A DNA stretch of 64,000 bases from contig OX459109.1 of assembly GCA_949775045.1 (NCBI GenBank), positions 3,479,975-3,543,974 on the forward strand, read 5' to 3'. The notes under the pieces were generated by a model. The model was given only the letters and a program-made list of their open reading frames with translations, had not been told where the DNA came from and did no database searches. Origin of the DNA: Metridium senile (Eukaryota; Cnidaria; Anthozoa; Actiniaria; Metridiidae). Numbering within the stretch: the stretch's first letter is position 1; each line of letters begins with the position of its first letter. The position numbers and the translations under genes were made by a program. This document shows, in pieces, positions 51,334-62,800 of the stretch.

Positions 51334-54300
51334 ATGGCTGCTGTACGTCGTCTTGGACCGGTAAGTATCGAAAAACACCGAACTTTTGCAAATTCTACGT
51401 GCTGTAAATTTGTCAGTTGAGTGTTTTAAATTCAAAATTTGTGTTCGAGTGAAGCATTATTCGTTTAAAACTAACTAGTTTATTCTCTCCTTACAGCAAA
51501 CTCTTCCTTTCGAGAAAGAAAACGAAAATGTACGAGCTGGAAAAGGTGGTTTGGGAAAAGTATTGAGGCCTCGTGTAGCTTTGGGAGACCACACGAACAG
51601 AGCTTTGAATGTCGCGGAAGGCAAAGTAAGTTCGATTTTTATATAATTCTCGATAATTATAAACACTTTATTCTGCTAAACTATATGATCTATACTATTC
51701 AAACATGTTTCTAGTTTTATGTCTAACAAAATCGCTTTTTCTAGGCATTTGGAGATGCTAAAAAGACGCTCACAAGATCGAAAGCTTCGACTCTTCTTGC
51801 TCCAAAAGCTCCAGTATTGGATATGGTCGAAGTCAGCGATGCACTTGCGGAGTGCGCCGTTCCTAGCTCAGTCAAAGATATCGACAAAGACGACTACCAC
51901 AACCCACAACTTTGTGCCGAGTATGTTAACGATATTATGAAATATCATCGAGCTATGGAGGTGAGTTTTTAGAAATAGTTTGTCTGTTTGGAGCCGTCTG
52001 TTTGATGGGAAATTATTCTAACAGCTTTTGTAAATTTTGCATAATAATTAGTTTGAAATTAGCTTATATCATTATTTGATACATGAAGTTCATCACCATT
52101 GAATACAGTTAGATTTGATAGGTGAATCACTTTGAATCATATGCTTATAATTTGGAAGCTAAAATAGCTTAAATATAAATAGCTCTTGACAAGCCAGAGT
52201 TTCACTTGGCTTCATGCCAAACTATTAATGCTCTTTGAAATACAAGTTTTTGTTTAATTGATAATACTGACATATATGCAATGAGAAAATTTTCTATATA
52301 AATCATTATTTATTCTCAAAATTAAAGTGAAACTACTTTGATTGTTAAATATTTTTATTTGGAAAAGCAATACCTAGCTTATCAAAGAATTAAGTTATGG
52401 TTTTTACATGTAAAAATGAACACTTCACACAAAACCTCAAGTCAACTTGAAGCTTTCTTCTATAATATTATCATTAATTGTTATCTCTTTTACTCTCAGC
52501 GCAAGTTCACCGTCTCACCGGACTACATGAGCAATCAGCGAGAAGTCAATGCCAAGATGCGTGTTATCCTTATTGACTGGCTAATCCAAGTCCATGCAAG
52601 ATTCCAGCTTCTACAAGAGACCCTTTATATGACCATATCCATTATTGACAGATATTTAGCTGTAAGTAATGTTCACAGTATTATAAAAAGTAATATTAAT
52701 GTTCACAGTAATATAAAAAAATATCTATCTATCACAACTTTCATACCTGAAAACTGTCATCCCGAATAGACCAGTTATCAGTTCTTCATTATGCACACTT
52801 TGCCTTAATTAAGTGAATAGGTGAAATAGTGTTGACTGCATTCCTTTCTTTTTCAAAAGACTATATTACTTGCTATGAGGCTAATGGCTATCCATTCAAT
52901 AACTTGATACTAGAATGTGGAGTAGCATAGAGACAAGATCTTTTTATGGAATCCTGTTTATATAGATATAAATACTGTCATGGGAGTGCTGAGATATTGA
53001 GATTTATCTTTGAATCTCCAAGCACCCATGTATTAATCTAAATAGTCAGAAAACTATTTCACAGATATATTATTTGAAATCTTCGTTTTTAACATTTTAA
53101 GTTCAAATCGATTAATGGAAAACAAATTCTAAAACTAAACTCAATAATGAGCTCTACGTGTTCACAATTCAGGTGTTTTGACTGTAACAATTTCTAATCA
53201 TTTGTTTTCAGTGCCATGAAATATCCAAACAAAAACTTCAATTGCTTGGTGTCAGTGCTATGCTATTAGCATCCAAATATGAAGAAATGTATGCCCCTGA
53301 GATCAATGACTTTGTGTACATCACAGACCACGCTTACACCAAACGACAGATTAGACAAATGGAAGCTTTGATCTTTAAAAAACTAGAATTTGATCTTGGG
53401 AAACCATTGTGTCTACACTTTCTAAGAAGAAATTCCAAAGCAGGAGAGGTAAACCAAATACTATGTATATACACCCTTTCTGAGAAACTTTGTCACCCGT
53501 GAAGTGAAAAGCCTACAAGCTAGTAGCGCAGGGGATTATAGGTTACCTATGTATACTTTATTAGAACGCAGGGATTTCATGGCCACATTGCTACACTTGT
53601 CAATATGTTATTGAGAAATGTCCATTTTGACTTATCAAACAACAAGAAAGGCGTTCCGAATGCACATTTAGTTTCTGAACTGATCCTTGATCCTTTGCGC
53701 CACTAGCTTGTGTGCTTTTCACAGGTGACAGACTTTCTCGGAAAGGGTGTATACACCTTGCTTACTGTAAGAAAAAAGTAGATGAAAACTCATTATTAGC
53801 AAATAACCTTACAAATGTATTTCCCCGCTGGCACGCCCCTAATAAAAACCCTGCAGACAAATCATGTGATGAGGGGTGTACGGGCCTGGGGCCGGTTGTA
53901 CGAAGGGTGAATAGCGCTATCCACCGGATAAATCCTTATCCAGCGGATAAAATCTATAAAAAACCTATGCAGTGGATAACTTTTATTCGTGGATAACTTT
54001 ATCCACCCTTCGTACAACCGGCCCCAGCTTGTGAATAAAATGAAAGAGTCATATGATGATAGATTGCTTTGTAGAATTGGGAAAGCTTTGGTGTGCTTAT
54101 TATTGTAGTTGAAAGCTAGTTATATAAACATGTTAGGCTTTTTTCAAATTCTTTTTTTTTTATTACAGGTTGATGCTGAAAAGCACACAATGGCTAAATA
54201 CTTGATGGAAGTCACTCTACCAGACTATACCAGTGTGCAATACTTACCATCTGAAATTGCTGCAGCAGCACTTTGTCTATCATTGAAACTAATTGACAAC

Positions 54301-56045
54301 TCTGAATGGGTAAGACATAAGACTGTGACCCTGCTTGGCAGAGGTTTCTTTAAAAAGAGGGTTAAACGTCTGCATAATTCTGCTAGATATTCCATCAAGT
54401 GTGAGTGAATACATGGTGTCATTACAACAGTTTGCCATTTTTCTCTCTCTTGTTCTGGGTAGGCTCAATCAGCTCAGCTTTCTTTCTAGAGGGGGGGGGG
54501 GGATATAGAATTTGCAGTTACATGTATTAGACTGTACACCAGCCCTTATTTTTGTGATGAAAAAAAAAAAATAAGGAGAGACAGTTCAGTTACATTTGTT
54601 TCCTGTTCAACTATCTTTCTTTTTTTTTTTTTTTTTTTTTTAATTGTTTTTATTTCAAACACACATTTACAATTACAAGATAGTGTAACATAATTAAAGA
54701 ACAAAAAGAAATATATATGTACATATAAATAAATATAATAATGTAATAATGATGTTAATAATATAATGTTAACTGTACTAGAAATAGGAAGAAAAAAAGG
54801 AAATTAAGGAATGTTAATGTTTAGATCATAAAACGAGGGCGTCTCTTAAACTCGAGAATTTAGTCAGATAGATATGCATTGAGTTGTTTTTTGAAGCAAT
54901 ATTATATTCAATTTGTACATAACAGCTTAAATAAACTTTAAAACCATTAAGACTCAAAAAACAACCCTTTGTTCTTGCTCTATAAATATAAGATTTATAA
55001 GCAAGCAAAATAAAATTGATAAGCAGCGAAAAAATAAAACATAAACAGGGCCCTACTACAATCGAGGTTAGATTAAGAGGGGGTAAATTAATTTTATGAG
55101 TATTTAACCAAGACGAAATTTCACTATAAAGATTACTAGAAAATTCACATTTAACAAAAATATGATCGATAGTTTCAGCGTCTTTTAAACAAAAGGAACA
55201 TAATTGATTATCTTTAAGTCTAAAACGAAATAGGTCTTTGTTAAGGTATAAACAATTTATCAAAATTCTGTATTGAAACCATCTTAGATATGTATCAATT
55301 GTAGTGGCCCGAGCTAACATATAAACTTTATCCCAATCAAAGCAGCCTTTACCTTGGTGTAGATATTTTTGCCACCTACATTGGGCTGTAGGACGCTCAA
55401 ATTTCTTTGATACTATAATATTATAAATTTGTTGTTTTGACCTTAACAAAGTCAATCTCACTTCCTGTTGTAAGGCGGATTCTTCTTATGCATTTGATTT
55501 TTTCAACACTATTATTATTGAGGTTATTGTTTACACCAGCCCTTATTTTTGTGATGAAAACAAAAAAAATAAGGAGAGACAGTTCAGTTACATTTGTTTC
55601 CTGTTCAACTATCTTCCTTTTCATTCATTTTTGAATAAAGTATGATGCAGACAAAAGATCAAACCCAAAACAAGGAGATCTATGCTAAGATTTTGTATTA
55701 CAAAACAATAGATTCCAGTACATGATGAAAGAGTAATAGTAGTAACATTCTATGATAAAATATGTGTTTGTTGGTTTATGTGTTTTCTTTCATATTCTTT
55801 GCACAGTGTTTTAACTTTCTTTTTATTTTCATCTTTTTTCCTAGACACCAACACTAGCATACTACAGCACATATAGTGAGGCTCACCTGAAACCATGCAT
55901 GAAAAGAATTGCCGAACTGGTAGTAGCCAAAGGAAAGGACAAAGCTGTTCACACCAAGTATGCACAAAGCAAATTCATGAGGATTAGTACGCAACCTTGT
56001 TTAAAATCCGACAAAATCCAGCAAATTGCCAGTAGCAGCAACTAG
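51334..56045 (+). CDS. CCNB: G2/mitotic-specific cyclin B
   Basis: Regulatory subunit of CDK1, driving entry into mitosis. Exons 51334-51360, 51497-51625, 51745-51960, 52500-52661, 53212-53448, 54169-54309, 55845-56045; all seven are phase 0 and give 370 residues. A KEN box lies at residues 16-18 and a destruction box RVALGDHTN at 35-43, both APC/C degrons. The N-terminal cyclin fold starts near 125 with [19 protein letters not shown], then [18 protein letters not shown] and [11 protein letters not shown]. The cyclin-B signature [17 protein letters not shown] (about 247-263) crosses the exon 5/6 border. The C-terminal fold has [16 protein letters not shown]. The N-terminus is short compared with vertebrate B1 (about 430 residues). 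Introns hold a GGCCGGTTGTAC MITE and a LINE fragment. Divergent from GPHR. B type is clear; assignment to B1, B2 or B3 was not attempted, though the sequence is B1/B2-like. Confidence 0.96.
53886..54027. mobile_element. GGCCGGTTGTAC-ended palindromic MITE
   Basis: CTGGGGCCGGTTGTACGAAG at the left pairs with CTTCGTACAACCGGCCCCAG at the right; the inner GGATAA/TTATCC blocks also pair. The best-preserved copy, in cyclin B intron 5. Confidence 0.85.
54535..55615 (-). mobile_element. 5'-truncated LINE with ~83-bp direct flanking repeats
   Basis: Inserted in cyclin B intron 6. A T-tract at about 54618-54641 is the poly(A) tail of an element on the - strand. Its 211-codon frame (55461-54826) has [18 protein letters not shown], the Cys/His cluster found at the C-terminus of many LINE reverse transcriptases (zf-RVT, L1/Tx1-like). 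No reverse-transcriptase catalytic motif is present, so only the 3' end was copied. The flanks 54535-54617 and 55532-55615 are near-identical direct repeats beginning TACACCAGCCCTTATTTTTG. Confidence 0.85.
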
Positions 56046-56332
56046 AGGGAGGTTATTACATGTATTAGCAATTTTATTCAAGTCAACTATGATTGACAAT
56101 GTGTTTATTAAAAACACTTTGTAAATAGATTATGTAAAACTAGATTAGTTTAAATGTGATTTTTTTTCTTTTACTCTTTTTGTCCTTTGTAATTCCATCA
56201 ATCAGTGAAACAAACTTTTATAGTTTGAAAAACTAAAAGCAAAAAATAATTACTAGTTGTTAGTATTAATGAACTATTCTGTCATTGTTTTTATCTATAT
56301 TGCCTGTAAATAGCTTGTGTATTATTATTCTA

Positions 56333-56338
56333 AATAAA
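56333..56338 (+). terminator. poly(A) signal AATAAA of cyclin B
   Basis: AATAAA about 290 bases after the cyclin B stop codon, in an AT-rich 3' UTR. Confidence 0.5.
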
Positions 56339-56590
56339 TTCTATGATATTAATGCTTGATTCAATTTGTTATTATTTTAAAAAAGCAGCTTGTACATAAA
56401 GACACTGATTTACAAGCTGAACAATAGTTGTTTTGCTGCATTGTCACAAAAAATGAGAGTAGCACAAAATGAATACCATGCTGCAAAAATCTGAAATCAC
56501 AGTTATATAACTTTAAAAGTGATTATGAACTATGGCCTATTTTTTGTAACTATTGGAATTTTTTGAAATCACAAACTTATAAAAATTAAG

Positions 56591-56760
56591 GCCTGGGCAA
56601 ACGACTTCAACATCCGTTCGATTTTGTTGAATGGCAATGTTGAAGCTGTTTGCCACCCCCATTATAGCATTGTTATTGGAACCGTTTGTCCGGCCCTATG
56701 TTCAACATCGTGCAATTACAACTGCCAACCATGCAATGTTGAAGCCATTTGCCTGGGCCT
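56591..56760. mobile_element. GGCCTGGGCAAACG MITE, diverged
   Basis: GGCCTGGGCAAACGACTTCA at the left pairs loosely with TTTGCCTGGGCC at the right. Shares CCGTTCGATTTTGTTGAATG with the copy at 60302-61156. Confidence 0.6.
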
Positions 56761-57439
56761 TTAGCAGGCTGAAAAGGATTACAAGTCATAAAAACTCTCT
56801 TCATGTTAAATTTGATGAATTCTCATAGCCATTAGTTTTCAAAATATATTGATATGAGCTAAATTAAACTTTTCAGATGTTTGTTCTGACATTTTTTAAA
56901 TTTCTGGAATTTATAGTGTGCTACTCTTTTATGTTTTGATTGACAATGTCTTGCATTTGAGTTAAAACAAGGACAGTCCAGTTACAATTAATACAATCTT
57001 GTTGGCAGAAATTATAAATTATAAAAGGATACTAGTCAAAAATTGGCGTTTACAATTACTTTTTTCCCCCTTTCTGCTATCTTATTTATGTGGGTTTCCT
57101 GTGGTGGTTTGCGCGCGCGCATCGATTTTGAGAAAAAGGCGGGAATTTGAGCTAAGTTCGCTCGTCCCAAGGTGTTTTGTCAATGGAGGAAAACAGTCTT
57201 AAAACGTAAGTAAATTGACAGTTTTGTTTGCTTTAATGCAATTAAATTACCGTATTTACTTTAGAGAACCTTTGTTGATAATTTTGTTAGGAAAAGCTAA
57301 TATTTGTAAGCATTTTCCATCACTTGCTCTTGCTCTGACGAGAACTTCACACCTTTCGCTGAAGAAACAACACGCGAAAGAACGTTCAGTTTTCATCCAT
57401 ATTTTGTGGGTTATTGACAACACTTGCTCTAAACTATTG

Positions 57440-57586
57440 AATAGCTGTTATTACAGTTATATGCAAATGATTTTGAACAATGGGTTGAAGTCGAGGCTTT
57501 CGGGCGAAAACAATAGGTTTGCCCGAAAGCCTCGATTTGAACCCATTGTTTGCAATCATTTGCATATAACTGTAATAACAGCTATT
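57440..57586. repeat. near-perfect hairpin element
   Basis: Arms of about 70 bp: AATAGCTGTTATTACAG to its complement, then ATATGCAAATGATT, then TCGAGGCTTTCGGGC against GCCCGAAAGCCTCGA around a short loop. Confidence 0.75.
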
Positions 57587-57653
57587 TATTAGTAGTCTTA
57601 AGGGCTCGCAAAAACTATTGCACAAATATAGTAACTAAATTAATTAGTTACAA

Positions 57654-58064
57654 AGGCTACGTTTACATGGTACCGGACGAATTTTTGACCGGTCAAAAAA
57701 AACATCCGCTTAGGGGCTCTGTTCACACGGGACCGCGCTAAACGAGCAATAATTTGGACGCCCAACCGGTCAAATATTCGACCTGCAAATTTGAAGACGA
57801 TTTTTCAGTCGTCCCGGTCAAAAAATTGACCCATGCATATGGTGTAAACAGTTTGACCGGTCAAATGTTGGTCCGGTACCGTTCAAACGTAGCCATAATC
57901 AGCCCAGTGCGCATGGAAAGATGTTATAACCACTGACAAAACTTACGGTTCCTATGGTCTCGTCTGAACAAAACGAAAATAATGATCGGTTCTGTGTGAA
58001 CAGCATGTCCAGGTCTATCTTTTGTCCGGTCAAAAATTCATCCGGTCCCGTGTAAACCTAGCCT
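57654..58064. mobile_element. AGGCTACGTTTACATGG MITE with GACCGGTCAAA motifs
   Basis: Ends AGGCTACGTTTACATGG and a near complement CCGTGTAAACCTAGCCT. At least five copies of CCGGTCAAA, several as the palindrome GACCGGTC, lie inside. Confidence 0.7.
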
Positions 58065-58689
58065 AAATAGCAATAAAACTTGAACTGGAGTAGTGCAAAG
58101 GTCAAAGCTACTTCAAATTTTTTTTTTAAATTGGGACGTATACAAAAAATAGAACGAGTGCAAAATTAATGAACGTATTGATCATATCTTTCAGTTTCGT
58201 TGCCAGATATCATCCCTGGTCCCAGAGTTTTCTCGTGTAAATTAATAATAAACGTCATATCAGAATACTATACCCATAGCTCTTTATTCATTTATATTTA
58301 ATTTTCCAACTTATAGTTTAATCTAAGTTTAATTTTTGTATTTTAATTCACGTAGATTTTCAGCCAAATTCAGGGCGCAAGAATGGCTTGCACTGCAATT
58401 AATCTACAATCAATTGTCAAAATACATGTTGGCAACGATGTGATAGAAAATCATTTGGTACACTCACTGTAATACTTTTACAAAGTCATTGTGTAGAGCT
58501 TATGTCGTTTGCTTAATGCACATCGGCGTTTCACAGAACCATTAATGTGGGGTAGGGTATTTTAATATTTGTCCATCTCTTATATTACCCAGGGCCTTCC
58601 ATCCTTGCGCTGGGGCTGGCCAAAGGAATGCATACTCTGGGAATGAGATTATATATTTGTTAAAATAAATATCAGTGAAGTTATAATGT

Positions 58690-59324
58690 TCAATAAGTAA
58701 TTTTATAGATAGTCATTGCTCTACTGCCTCCTATTCCTTTTCTACATTTCTTCGATTTCCCATTTTTGTAGAATTCATTCTTGCCATCCCGACCAATAAA
58801 GCATTTGTTGACTTGCAGTCCAAAGAACTTCGCTTTAAGCTTCCTGGCTGCATGAGCGCATTTGCCAATCTTTTTAGCCGCTGGCCAAAATGGTATGAAG
58901 TCGGCAATTTTCTCTTTTAGTGCTCCATGGCGAACTCTACTTCCGAAACAACCAACTCTTTGAAATTGTTTCACTCCATGGTTTCCTTATAAAAAAGAAA
59001 AAGAAGAAACAATTAACATCGGAAAACACGTGTTAACATTTCTCAGCAACAATTCGTGCTTCACGGCACAGATGTTAGCCTGCGTCACACCCGGACATTT
59101 CTCGGTTAAGTCCGTTTGCAATGTAGTCTTACCTTTATGCGATGGGCACTCTTTCGTGCTGCACTGTTGTCTTTGTTGTTTTTCTCCAGTACATTGTGTT
59201 TTGTTGTTCAATGGTTGAGGTGCTGGGTTGTTACATAAACGATGTCGAGACTCTGTGCCATTACCACAAGTCTTACTGCATAACGACCACTTACTCCATG
59301 CAGACCAACCACCTTTAGTTATAG
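58690..59324 (-). CDS. TSP1 exon plus four-cysteine terminal domain, distal copy
   Basis: Exons 59324-59133 and 58985-58690, joined in phase 1. The first encodes one thrombospondin type 1 repeat (GGWSAWSKWSLCSKTCGNGTE, six cysteines, WxxW C-mannosylation-type motif). The second encodes VGCFGSRVRHGALKEKI to KCRKGIGGSRAMTIYKITY and a stop; it has four cysteines and I do not recognise it from a named family. The first exon has a splice acceptor and no start codon, so it must be joined to upstream exons, probably those at 59808-63591. It may therefore be an alternative or downstream 3' end of the same gene and not a separate one. TSP1 proteins are secreted or cell-surface. Confidence 0.75.
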
Positions 59325-59468
59325 CTATTAATGTAAAAAATTAATTTATAAATAAATAAATAAATAAAAAAGAAATGGTAAAATAATTAATTATGAGCCA
59401 ATACGCAATTCGATTGATTGAGAGTACAGAGCACCAGCGGTTACACGTTGATAAAATATATCAAACTA

Positions 59469-59799
59469 CAGTGGTACCTCTATCTGATTAAGCGGTCACC
59501 CATTAAGCGGTCACCCTCTATTAGGTGGCACAATAAAAACGTATCAAAGATATGCCTATTGTTCTGTTGCAATCTCAACCTGTTAAAAAAAAGACTCCCG
59601 CGATTTTAAAGTATTTTGTTACTTCTCGCCTACAATACCATACATGGTAATAGCATTGTTTTCAAGATTATACGGTATTTCGGATACGAGTCCCAAATCT
59701 ATTCCTATAACTATTCTATAGTTCTATTCAGCGGCCAACCTCTATTAAGCGGCAACTTTTGTAAGTCCCAAGGGTGACCGCTTAATAGAGGTACCACTT
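59469..59799. mobile_element. pogo/Tc1-like MITE with CAGTGGTACCTCTAT ends
   Basis: CAGTGGTACCTCTAT and a near complement ATAGAGGTACCACT, flanked by TA; arms continue with TTAAGCGGTCACC and GGTGACCGCTTAA. CAGTGGTACCTCT-like ends and a TA target are typical of pogo-group elements. Its right end is 8 bases from the stop codon of the proximal terminal domain. Confidence 0.8.
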
Positions 59800-59807
59800 T
59801 ATGCAAT

Positions 59808-62800
59808 TTATAAAAGAAATAGAAAGCTTGCTTGTTCCTGGAGATGGTCAGAAGACCTACTTTGTGTCTTATCTTTCTTTGTAATTTTATAGATAGTCAT
59901 TGCTCTACTTCCTCCTATTCCTTTTCTACAGTTCTTCGATTTCCCATTTTTGTAGAATTCATTCTTGCCATCCCGACCAATAAAGCATTTGTTGACTTGC
60001 AGTCCAAAGAACTTCGCTTTAAGCTTCCTGGCTAGATCAGCACATCTGCCAATCTTCTTAGCCGCTGGCAAAAATGGTTCCAAATCTGCAACTTTCTTTT
60101 TGAGTGCTCTATGGCGAACTCTACTTCCGAAACAACCAACTCTGTGAAATTGTTTCACGCTATGGTTTCCTTCAAAAAATGAGAAACAATTAAAACGACT
60201 CCACTTCACATCCGAATTTTTTCTTATTTTTTAAATCGATTCTTAATAAAAGTTGAAAACGGACCTAACAGAGAAAAAGACCGGATGTCATGCAGTCTAA
60301 AGGCCCGGGCAAACGGTTTCAACATTTGCTTCTCAAACTTATTAATAATACATGAGGTAATCAGCCAACCAGGTGTCTCGAATTAGATCACATGATGAAC
60401 TTTGAAACCCCGGAAAGTCCGCTCCAAAGTACTTTGAAATCATTTCAAAGTCCTCCGTACTTTGAAATCATTTCCAAGTCCTCCGTACTTGGAAATGATT
60501 TAATATACTTTGGTAACGCTTTATATAGTGACACTTAGAAATATTAGCCCAGAAAAACATATTATTTAACTTTACTTTTTAAAGGATTAAAAGACATTTG
60601 AAATATTTTCATGGTAACCAGTACCGAGACTCGAACTTCTAACCACTAACTTACTAATTCCTATTGCTTACCATTAAGCCACAAGCTAATTCGTTGACCA
60701 GAACGGAATGTTTTAAACTGTTATAGAAATTATCCATGCATGCATAACTATCAGATAATAGTTTCATTATAATAAAATGGCTAAATATCTATAGACGAAG
60801 ATTCCTCACAAATAATTATTGAGTTTGAGAAGTCGTTCAAAGTCCTCCAATTCGGACCGGACGGGATTTCAAGTCCTTGCAATTAGTTCCAGTCCTCGGC
60901 TGCGCCTCGGACTGGAACTAATTGCGCGGACTTGAAATCCCGTCCAGTCCTCATTGTCGGACTTTAAACATTACTTCAACATCCGTTCGATTTTGTTGAA
61001 TGACAATGTTTAAACGCTTTTGATCTCTTTCAGTACTGTTGAAACGTGTTAAATCGATGTTGAATTGATGTTGAAAGACTTTAAAAGCGTTTAAACATTG
61101 CCATTCAACAAAATCGAACGGATGTTGAATTAAGCAAATGTTGAAACCGTTTGCCTAGTTCAAACGTCGAATCACTCATGCATGCACCGAATTCAATTCA
61201 CGACTTAAATACATGTTGAAATACGACCGACATTTAAATTGAATTATATGGTCCGTAATTCTAAGAAAGAATGTAAATTTGTGAAACGAGTCAAGCTGCT
61301 GTTCTTGCTACAATTTGATACAAAATAACAACCAAATATTATTGCTGTGCAACGCCTTTAAATTCGACGTTTGAATCAAATGTCATAATATAAAAATTAT
61401 ATTCGGCGCATGTGAAATTCGACGTTTAAACTATAGGGCTAGTTCATTTTTGATATTCTAACGGTAGTTGAAACGACCCAACTCGTCATTGGCTGTTGAA
61501 AAAATGTGAATTTATATTGTTTAGAAAGACGTCTTGAATTGGCTGAATTTATGAATAAACGTCGAAGCGTTCATGGTTCGAGTGTCCGGCACCTTTTCTA
61601 ATCATTTTCCAAGTACCGGACACAGTCTACGTAATTCAATAGAAACAGAGACTCCAATATAAACAAAGAACAAGCTAGAGTACAAACATTAAAAGCGTGC
61701 AACATAAATAGTACTAAATAGTGATATTTTATGCTAATTCTATTGTTTTCTATTGTTTCATTAGCCCTATTTAGTACTAGTTATAGTACTAGAGTGAAGA
61801 CATTTAACCCGTGAAACAAAATTAAATAGTCAAGGTGTAATAGTCAAATAGACACAAAAGAAAACAATGGAATCAGAGACTGCTAAGGTGTATTAGTCTA
61901 ATATCTATTTCACGGGTTAAATGACTTCACTCTACTTGTTTCACGGAATGATATAATATTTGCACTCTAACAAAGAATACAATAGGTTTTGCAGTACACG
62001 CAGAAGGACCCGAGTGTCTGCACTATAAGTAACATGTATATATTCGGCCGCTTGGATTGACTTCAAACAACACCATATGATTATCGTGACGTCGTTTGCA
62101 ACTGATGTTGAACGTGTGATTACCTTTATGCGATGGACACTCTTTCGTGCTGCACTGTTGTCTTTGTTGTTTTTCTCCAGTACATTGTGTTTGGTTGTTT
62201 AATGGTTGAGGTGCTGGGTTGTTACATAAACGATGTCGAGTCTCTGTCCCGTTACCACAAGTCTTACTGCATAACGACCACTTACTCCATGAAGACCAAC
62301 CACCTTTAGTTATAGCTATAGACAATTGATTGAACCAGGATTAAATTAGATGTAGTGAACTATAATCATTATGTAAGTTTTAAGCTAGTACTGTTTTTTT
62401 GTGGTATTTCTTATAGAGCTTCACAAGAAGCCCGATACACTTATTTCAAAAACTGCATGAGGCTGACGGAGTGTTCGGTGAATGAAGAACGGCGATTGCA
62501 CGACCAAAAGGTCTGTGGTTACAGATACAACAAATCCTAGTGTTATCTGGATTGCCACGCACAGTTTCATAATTAAACTTTAAGCCCTTTTCTCCGAAAT
62601 CGGTATATCAATGTGCAGTATACTGAGATTCGTATTCTGTCACCAAAGATGCACAAAAATTCAATTGAAAAGCACCACGCTCATAATTCTAAACTTCTGC
62701 TTTAAATCTCCACCATGCAGATGTTGTATATATAGTATGCTAGCAAAGTGAAATTTAATGTCAATCTTACTTTTGCATGTCTGTTTGTTACACTGTTGTC

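Larger units (their letters stand above)
56046..58689. other. intergenic with MITEs, no gene seen
   Basis: After the cyclin B 3' UTR come a diverged CCGGGCAAACGG-type MITE (56591-56760), a near-perfect hairpin (57440-57586) and a MITE rich in GACCGGTCAAA (57654-58064). The 3' side of the TSP1 gene follows. The short reading frames here show no family features. Confidence 0.6.

Noticed and set aside
59030..59218. Short + strand frames over the TSP1 exons (also at 63385-63585)
   Set aside because: Antisense to clear TSP1 exons with correct splice sites.
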